From contig JAOTYV010000065.1 in assembly GCA_029861675.1 (NCBI GenBank), positions 1-18,198 of the forward strand: DNA of 18,198 nucleotides, read 5' to 3'. Position 1 is the stretch's first letter. Each line of letters opens with the position of its first letter. The translations under genes and the position numbers were made by a program. Origin of the DNA: Alphaproteobacteria bacterium. Its GTDB lineage: Bacteria; Pseudomonadota; Alphaproteobacteria; UBA8366. Shown one piece after another: positions 13,224 to 18,198 of this stretch. The notes under the pieces were generated by a model, which ran no database searches, had not been told where the DNA came from, and saw only the letters and a list, made by a program, of their open reading frames with translations.

Positions 13224-13697
13224 ATGACCATACGGCTTACACGCAAAATCGACCGTACGACGATCGCACTTGTCGCGCTCTTTGTGCTCGGCGCCTTCAC
13301 CATCGGGAAGAGCGTCGCCGCGGAAAAGACCTTGTATGAACGCCTTGGCGGATACGACGCCGTCTCGGCGGTCGTGGACGACTTCGCCGGGAAACTGTTC
13401 ATCGATCCCGTGGTCGGTGCCCGTTTCTTCGGTATGAGCCGCGATTCGCGAGAGGGCTTCCGCCAGAAAAACAAGAACCTCGTCTGCAAAGTAACCGGCG
13501 GACCCTGCAAGATCATCAGCCGGTCGGCGGCCACGACGCATGGCGGTCTCGGTATCAAGGCGAGCGAGTTCGACATCGTCGCGCAGCACCTTGTCGATAC
13601 TTTGAACAAATTCAAAGTCCCGCAAAAGGAACACAAGGAGCTTATGGCCATCATTGCAACCTTGCGGCCCGATATCTTCGAGGTCGAAGATAAATAA
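13224..13697 (+). CDS. Exported group 1 truncated haemoglobin
   Basis: The ATG at 13224, seven bases after AGGAGG (13211-13216), gives 157 residues with a signal peptide: basic MTIRLTRKIDR, hydrophobic TIALVALFVLGAF, and cleavage near SVA/AEK (about 31-33). The mature part is a group 1 truncated haemoglobin (TLYERLGGYDAVSAVVDDFAGKLF, TGGPC, TTHGGLGI) with proximal His106. It is a paralogue of the cytosolic globin at 11900. The B10 position is Ala55 by hand alignment with trHbN, instead of tyrosine. Two cysteines, Cys88 and Cys95, lie close together around GGP and could form a disulfide in the periplasm. Most truncated haemoglobins are cytosolic, so the signal peptide is notable; it places the protein with the P460 cytochromes. 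It appears to have its own promoter with the shared operator. Confidence 0.9.
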   Translation: MTIRLTRKIDRTTIALVALFVLGAFTIGKSVAAEKTLYERLGGYDAVSAVVDDFAGKLFIDPVVGARFFGMSRDSREGFRQKNKNLVCKVTGGPCKIISRSAATTHGGLGIKASEFDIVAQHLVDTLNKFKVPQKEHKELMAIIATLRPDIFEVEDK

Positions 13698-13703
13698 CCG
13701 GCT

Positions 13704-13760
13704 GCGGCGGCGTTGTGTCCAAGCAAGACTTTGCACGGAGCAATGCCGCCGCGAGGCGGC
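13704..13760 (+). terminator. Terminator region with two overlapping hairpins
   Basis: GCGGCGGCGTTG (13704-13715) pairs with CAATGCCGCCGC (13741-13752) as a 12-bp stem with one G-U pair. The right arm also pairs within GCCGCC-GCGA-GGCGGC (13745-13760), a 6-bp stem closed by a GNRA-type tetraloop. The two folds exclude each other. The region starts 7 bases after the exported globin stop and probably ends its transcript, though no strong U-run follows. Confidence 0.5.
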
Positions 13761-13941
13761 CTATTAATGGATTTCAACACAGTCTTGCAGACGCATTGGC
13801 GTCATTCGCTTCTGCAAACGCGATCCATATTATTTTGTGCGGCAAACGGATTTGTTGGGGCGGTTGACGCGGCCCGGATACCTTACGGTACTCTCGGACC
13901 GGACCGTCTCTCGATCCGCATACAATTTGAAAGACCCCACC
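13761..13941 (+). promoter_or_regulatory. Upstream region of the amidohydrolase with a weak promoter candidate
   Basis: This stretch has no convincing gene; in-frame extensions of the amidohydrolase reach back to 13837 but have no conserved look. A TTGACG (13864-13869) with a poor GGTACT 17 bases later (13887-13892) is the best promoter-like pair. Confidence is low because the -10 part matches only half of the consensus. Confidence 0.25.
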
Positions 13942-14955
13942 ATGGCGACGAACGACGATTGGCTTGCGCAGGTCCGGGAAGACCCGATCGAGCCGGATCT
14001 TCCCATCTGCGACACCCATCATCATCTTTGGGATGGTCGCGAGGGGCGGGTCGACCGGCGCTACCTGATGGACGAGATCCAGCAGGATCTGCAGAGCGGC
14101 CACAACATCGTCTCGTCGGTCTTTGTCGAATGCCGCGCCATGTACAAGGAGGACGGACCAGAGGAATTGAAGCCCGTGGGCGAGGTCGAGTTCGTGAACG
14201 GCATCGCGGCGATGGCGGCGTCCGGCCTGTACGGCAAGACGAAGGTCGCGGCCGGTATCATCGGGCACGCGGATTTGCAATTGGGATCGCGGGTGAAGGG
14301 CGTGCTGGAAGCCCTGATCGCCGCCGCACCGGGACGTTTTCGCGGCATCCGGCGCAATGGCGCCTGGGATCCGGATCCCGCGATCGACCGGGCGCGCGGC
14401 GTAACGGGTCCGGATTTGTATCTGGACGCGACGTTTCGCGAAGGTTTCGCCGAACTATCGCCGCTGGGTCTGATCTTCGAGGGCGTCTGCCGGCACCCGC
14501 AGCTTTCCAACTTCGTGGATCTCGCGCAGAGCTTTCCCGACACCACGCTGATCCTGGATCACCTCGGCGGCGTCGCCGGTGTCGGCCACTATACCGGCAA
14601 GCGGGAAGAGGTCTTCGTCGAGTGGAAGAAGAGCATCGCCGCTCTGGCCGCGTGTCCGAACATCGTCATCAAGCTCGGCGGCATCAACATGGAATATTGC
14701 GGCTTCGGCTGGCAGGACCGGCCGACGCCGCCGACCAGCGAGGAGTTGTGTGCGGCGACGCGGCGCTACTATGAGACGGCCATCGAGCATTTCGGGCCCG
14801 ACCGTTGCATGTTCGAATCCAACTTTCCCGTCGACCGGATCAGTTGCAGTTACCCGGTCCTGTGGAATTCCTTCAAACGCATCACCGAGCAGTGCTCGGC
14901 GGACGAGAAGGCCAGGCTCTACTACGACACGGCGGTTCGGGTGTACCGGTTGTAG
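13942..14955 (+). CDS. Amidohydrolase-2 family metal-dependent hydrolase
   Basis: This 337-residue protein fits the Amidohydro_2 (PF04909-type) family of TIM-barrel hydrolases and decarboxylases. It has the N-terminal metal motif CDTHHHLWD (23-31; His26 and His28), an internal GIRRNGAWD segment, LILDHLGG with a further ligand His, and near the end RCMFESNFPVDR with the conserved Asp. Members include lactone hydrolases and alpha/beta-carboxylate decarboxylases; the substrate cannot be read from sequence. I chose the ATG at 13942 because homology-like sequence starts just after it; the ribosome site is weak (GAAAG). The gene follows the exported globin after 244 bp and a likely terminator, so it is probably not part of the haem cluster. 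It ends 10 bp from the convergent TPR-glycosyltransferase gene. Confidence 0.88.
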   Translation: MATNDDWLAQVREDPIEPDLPICDTHHHLWDGREGRVDRRYLMDEIQQDLQSGHNIVSSVFVECRAMYKEDGPEELKPVGEVEFVNGIAAMAASGLYGKTKVAAGIIGHADLQLGSRVKGVLEALIAAAPGRFRGIRRNGAWDPDPAIDRARGVTGPDLYLDATFREGFAELSPLGLIFEGVCRHPQLSNFVDLAQSFPDTTLILDHLGGVAGVGHYTGKREEVFVEWKKSIAALAACPNIVIKLGGINMEYCGFGWQDRPTPPTSEELCAATRRYYETAIEHFGPDRCMFESNFPVDRISCSYPVLWNSFKRITEQCSADEKARLYYDTAVRVYRL

Positions 14956-14965
14956 GGGAGGCGGG

Positions 14966-16969
14966 CTAGACCGTTGCGCCCAGACGGCGGCCTGATTGTA
15001 TAAATTGGGTGGCCCGTTTGCGCGCCTGGAGTGGATGGCGTTCGACAAGGCCGAGGATTACCGGATCCGCCCCGGGCTCCTGGAGCTTGATGGCATCCGG
15101 TCCCGAGGGCAGCCAAACCGTCTCCGCCGTGCTGGGGTGTCCAAGGGCGGTCAACAGACCGGCGGCTCCTGGCGCATTCCTCAACGGTTCCAGTCCGATC
15201 CAATGGATATGGATGTTCGGCCGGTCCCGCAGGAGAGTGCGGTAATAGGCGGCGCGGGCCGCCATCTCCGTCACGTACCAGAGCGCGGTGCCGAGCCGGC
15301 CCGACGCGAGATACGGCGCGGGTTCGACGATGCGTTGCGGAAACTGTGGATCAAGCGCGATGGCGTCTGGAAAGGGCCCATCCTTCGCACTGCCGGGGTT
15401 CATCAGGTCGTGCAGTATTTGTTCCGGCGGCCGTCGCAGCATGATGATGTCGACGCGCAGCGATGCGTCCAGATGCTGGAGATTTTCGATCAACCCGGCG
15501 GTCGCCAGGATGTGCGACGTCTCCGCATAGCTCCGACTTGCCCCATGGAGATGATGGGCGAATTTACCGCGCCAAAAGTCGCGCACCGGATGGCGGTTGC
15601 CGACGGTATTGAATTGCCTGATCAGGGAAGCATCCGGCGTCACATGGCCGAGGTCGCCTTGCGCATCGTGGCGGTGATGAACCTCTGCGTCGCTCAAATT
15701 TCCGTCCAACAGCGCGGCCAGCAGGCGGGCTTCTTGTCGTGTCGTCGCCAGGGCGAAGGTGAACTGTTGCCGCCGCTGTTGCGGTTGCGTGCGCCCGGGG
15801 TGGTCCGTGCGCGCGCCGAAACCTTGTGCGCGCCAGGCCGTCATGTTCTCGCCCACATGCCGGCCGGCGGGAAGGATGGCGTCGGCCGGAAAAGGCTGTG
15901 CGTCCAGAACCTGGAATAGACGGTCATGCGTGCAGACGCTGTGGCGCACCGTCGGCCAGACCGCCTCGCGCAGAAACTTCTGGTCGCAATTCGCGGCCTT
16001 CGCCACATCATCCAAATAGGGATCATAGCGTGGCGGCAGCGCGGGCAGGGCGCCCTTCACGCCGCCCCACATGCCGGCCAGCATCAACTCGCTGTGGGAG
16101 AAGAAATCGCGCATGACATGGAAGTGTTTGCCGCTGTCGATCCAGGCCGCGACGGCGCGCCGTTCCCGCAGGTTGAGCAGGGAATCGCAATCGCGCAGCA
16201 GATACCGGTCGACCGCCGGATCGTTGGCGACTTGGAACCGCCAGAACAACCCTTCGAAGAGCCGATGCGACGGGGGCATCATGACGACGTGCGCGCCGGC
16301 GGCGATCAGCCCTGCCCGCACGGACGCGGGAACCGTATCGTCGCAATAGAACCGGCAGCGCCAGCCCGGGTACAAATGTTGGGCGATCGCCGCGTTGTCG
16401 AGCGCACCCTGGCAATAGCGCTCCCGCGCACCGAACAGGCTGAAGGCGATGACGTTGCGGGCCGGGTCGTCCGCATGAAACGGCGGCACCGGCACCTCGG
16501 CGAGGGAAACCGCCGGCGGCCGATCCTGGGTCAGGGCGTCTTTCAATGTCAGGGATTGCTCGCCATGCGCGCGCGCCCGGTCGAGATCGCCCAACTCGCC
16601 GTAGACTTGCGTGATGCAGTCATGAAGGTTGGCGTTGTGCGGCGTCAACGCGATGGCGCGCGTCAGCCAGGACTCCGCATCGGACCATTGGCGAAGGCGG
16701 GCGTCGCACAGGCCAACGATGCCGACGAATTGCGGCTCCTCGGGCCAGAGCGCGTGTGCTTCCAGGGCAATCGACTTCGCCGCCGCAAAATCGCCGGAGG
16801 CCGACAGCATCGAGCCCAGGAAGAGGTAGTCGCCGGGATGAAGTTCATCGCGCGTGGCGGCGATCAGGGATCGTTGCGCGGCGATCGCGCCGTCGATGTC
16901 GCCGCGGCAATAAAGCTCCCGGGACTTGAGCCGGACCGGTCCGGAGTCTTTTTGGGCGATCTGCTGCAT
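14966..16969 (-). CDS. TPR / glycosyltransferase-like / sulfotransferase-like fusion protein
   Basis: From the ATG at 16969 the protein has 667 residues. Residues about 12-145 look like tetratricopeptide repeats (RGDIDGAIAAQRSLI, ASGDFAAAKSIALEAHALWP, QWSDAESWLTRAIALTPHN, ELGDLDRARAHGEQSL). Residues about 173-380 resemble a nucleotide-sugar glycosyltransferase fold, with a DxD-type motif (DCDS 260-263) followed by RDFFSHSELMLAGMWGG. Residues about 403-667 resemble sulfotransferases only loosely (TTRQEARLLAALL, YAETSHI, VDIIMLRRPPEQIL); the P-loop is degenerate. No signal peptide is seen, so it is probably cytosolic and may modify a surface glycan or protein. The start is uncertain: the frame is open to 17188, with ATGs at 17071 and 17188 and no strong ribosome site at any of them. 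The domain roles are fold-level guesses; the gene itself is secure. Confidence 0.8.
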   Translation of the reverse strand: MQQIAQKDSGPVRLKSRELYCRGDIDGAIAAQRSLIAATRDELHPGDYLFLGSMLSASGDFAAAKSIALEAHALWPEEPQFVGIVGLCDARLRQWSDAESWLTRAIALTPHNANLHDCITQVYGELGDLDRARAHGEQSLTLKDALTQDRPPAVSLAEVPVPPFHADDPARNVIAFSLFGARERYCQGALDNAAIAQHLYPGWRCRFYCDDTVPASVRAGLIAAGAHVVMMPPSHRLFEGLFWRFQVANDPAVDRYLLRDCDSLLNLRERRAVAAWIDSGKHFHVMRDFFSHSELMLAGMWGGVKGALPALPPRYDPYLDDVAKAANCDQKFLREAVWPTVRHSVCTHDRLFQVLDAQPFPADAILPAGRHVGENMTAWRAQGFGARTDHPGRTQPQQRRQQFTFALATTRQEARLLAALLDGNLSDAEVHHRHDAQGDLGHVTPDASLIRQFNTVGNRHPVRDFWRGKFAHHLHGASRSYAETSHILATAGLIENLQHLDASLRVDIIMLRRPPEQILHDLMNPGSAKDGPFPDAIALDPQFPQRIVEPAPYLASGRLGTALWYVTEMAARAAYYRTLLRDRPNIHIHWIGLEPLRNAPGAAGLLTALGHPSTAETVWLPSGPDAIKLQEPGADPVILGLVERHPLQARKRATQFIQSGRRLGATV

Positions 16970-17282
16970 TGCTCGACGATGTGATTGTTGGGGCTGAGCC
17001 GGCGGCCCCGAAGGTGTGACAGTCTTTGTGTAGCAATCAAGTATTGCCGGGGTCTTAACGCCGTGGCCCATTTCGGAAATCGTCGAGACACCAATGCAGA
17101 TGGACTTATCCCGACTGGAATAGGACTTCGACGATTCGGAAACGCAGCACAAATCTTGAAGAGGGTTGGTAACTGCGAAGCCGGACACGCGCGGTTGGCG
17201 CCGGAGGTTGGCCTAACTGCGCTTCATGGAATACCTTAGGATCCGGTCTTATGCTCCGATACTTGCGAGAGGAAACACCCGA
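16970..17282. other. Divergent intergenic region
   Basis: This 313-bp region separates the divergent TPR-fusion and Ldh_2 genes. I find no RNA gene, clear hairpin or convincing promoter pair. Part of it (up to 17188) could encode an N-terminal extension of the minus-strand protein if an earlier start is used, but that sequence is Ser/Thr/Cys-rich and lacks domain features. Confidence 0.5.
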
Positions 17283-18198
17283 ATGGCAACACCCGGTCCA
17301 AACGCGGCATACATCGATGACGCACCGCCGGGAACGGTCCGGCTATCGGTTGAAGAGGCGATTGAAATTGGCGAAGGCGCATTGAAACGAATTGGGTTTT
17401 CAAAAGAAGACACGGATATCATTCTTGGGCAGTTGATCGACAACGCCCTGTGCGGATACCCCTTTACGAGCCTGCCCCGAATTTTGGCGATTGCCAACGA
17501 TCCGAAGACCAAGGAACAGCGGCGCCCGGTTCGCGTCGTTCATGAAACGCCCGTATCGGCGATGTTGGATGGCGGCAATAATGTCGGATATGTCGCCGTC
17601 TACAAGACCGCCGAGGTCGCGATCGAGAAAGCGAAAACCAGCTGCTTTTCGGTGGTTGGCGCACATGACAGCTACTACAGCGGTCGCAACGCCTACTATG
17701 TGGAAAAGATCGTCAACGCCGGCTTCGTCACCCTTCACATAGCCTGCGGTCAACCGCATGTCGTGCCGCCGGGCGGCACCCGGCCTGCGCTCGGCACCAA
17801 CCCGATCTGTATCGGTATTCCGTCAGCCAACGGACCATTTATCGTCGACCTCGGCACCGCCGCATTGCAATGGGGCGAGGTCCAGTTGCACGCGCATATC
17901 GACGCGCTCTTGCCGGACGGTGTCGGCGTTGACCAGGACGGGCTGCCGACGCGCGACGCGAAAGAAGCACTGCTTGGCGGCGTGCTGCCGTTCGGCGGTC
18001 ACAAGGGATACGGTTTGTCGTTGGCGGTGCAAACCATGGGTCTGCTCGCCGGCGCGGCGCTTCCGCGCGGAAACGTACAGGACTACGGATTCCTGTTTAT
18101 CACCTTTGCACCCGACCTTCTTTTGCCGGGCGATCAGTTTGCCGAACAGGTTGCCGCGTTAATGGACGCGATCAGGGCGACGCCGCGAAAAGCCGGGG
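17283..18198 (+). CDS. Ldh_2 family NAD(P)-dependent oxidoreductase, 3' partial
   Basis: The frame opens at the ATG at 17283, with GAGAGG about 10 bases upstream, and runs without a stop for 305 codons to the window edge. Family motifs of the malate/L-lactate/L-sulfolactate dehydrogenase type (Ldh_2, YlbC/AllD/YiaK fold) are present: HDSYYSGRNAYYVEKIVNAGF, the LGTNPICIGIP loop, VDLGTA, and GGHKGYGLSLAVQTMGLLAG. The enzyme would reduce or oxidise a small 2-hydroxy or 2-keto acid, or a cyclic imino acid, in the cytosol. An oddity is that where most members have a catalytic His in an SHG motif before the (L)PR segment, this one reads ALCGYPFTSLPRIL, so that His appears to be replaced by Tyr. It probably belongs to a distinct subfamily. 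The C-terminus is missing from the window. Confidence 0.9.
   Translation, partial: MATPGPNAAYIDDAPPGTVRLSVEEAIEIGEGALKRIGFSKEDTDIILGQLIDNALCGYPFTSLPRILAIANDPKTKEQRRPVRVVHETPVSAMLDGGNNVGYVAVYKTAEVAIEKAKTSCFSVVGAHDSYYSGRNAYYVEKIVNAGFVTLHIACGQPHVVPPGGTRPALGTNPICIGIPSANGPFIVDLGTAALQWGEVQLHAHIDALLPDGVGVDQDGLPTRDAKEALLGGVLPFGGHKGYGLSLAVQTMGLLAGAALPRGNVQDYGFLFITFAPDLLLPGDQFAEQVAALMDAIRATPRKAG

Noticed and set aside
14996..16984. Long plus-strand open frames (to 15919 and 15926-16984) opposite the TPR-fusion gene
   Set aside because: The minus-strand frame has TPR periodicity, a DCDS motif and coherent domains; the plus-strand translations are rich in Arg, Gly and Ala without motifs.

Overview
The window looks like a chromosomal segment of a GC-rich alphaproteobacterium. 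The coding is dense, Shine-Dalgarno sites are purine-rich, and the 5-aminolevulinate synthase is of the Shemin (C4) type typical of Alphaproteobacteria. A compound inverted repeat resembling those seen between genes in this class lies at 2435-2543. I cannot name the genus. I see no tRNA, rRNA, CRISPR array, transposase or integrase.

Layout. 1-2395 (+): the 3' part of a membrane sensor histidine kinase overlaps a receiver-plus-histidine-kinase protein, together a phosphorelay module. 2612-5324 (-): a D-2-hydroxyacid dehydrogenase of the GhrA type, a GFA-family zinc protein and an M20 amidohydrolase, plausibly one transcription unit. 5495-6232 (+): an alpha/beta hydrolase. 6343-8076 (-): a gamma-glutamyltransferase homologue without a signal peptide. 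8216-9136 (-): a LysR-family regulator. 9293-13697 (+): two cytochrome P460 proteins, 5-aminolevulinate synthase, a cytosolic truncated haemoglobin, an exported protein of unknown function and an exported truncated haemoglobin. 13942-14955 (+): an amidohydrolase-2 family enzyme. 14966-16969 (-): a TPR-glycosyltransferase-like-sulfotransferase-like fusion. 17283-end (+): an Ldh_2-family oxidoreductase cut by the window edge.

The most interesting part is 9137-13697. Cytochrome P460 proteins are periplasmic c-type haem proteins; characterised members oxidise hydroxylamine and handle NO. Truncated haemoglobins bind O2 or NO. Between them sits a gene for the first committed enzyme of haem synthesis. 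This suggests a reactive-nitrogen unit that carries its own haem-precursor supply and has globins on both sides of the inner membrane. A 31-bp element with only two mismatches occurs both in the LysR/P460 divergent promoter region (9161-9191) and upstream of the exported globin (13118-13148). Each copy holds a T-N11-A LysR-type core and runs into a TTGGAC -35-like hexamer, with a TTA-starting -10-like hexamer 18 bp further on. The simplest reading is that the LysR protein controls both promoters as one regulon. The function and the regulation are inferred; the repeated element, the gene order and the haem or globin motifs are visible in the sequence.

The flanking genes look like ordinary scavenging or catabolic metabolism (M20, GGT, GhrA, Ldh_2, amidohydrolase) with no clear link to the haem cluster.
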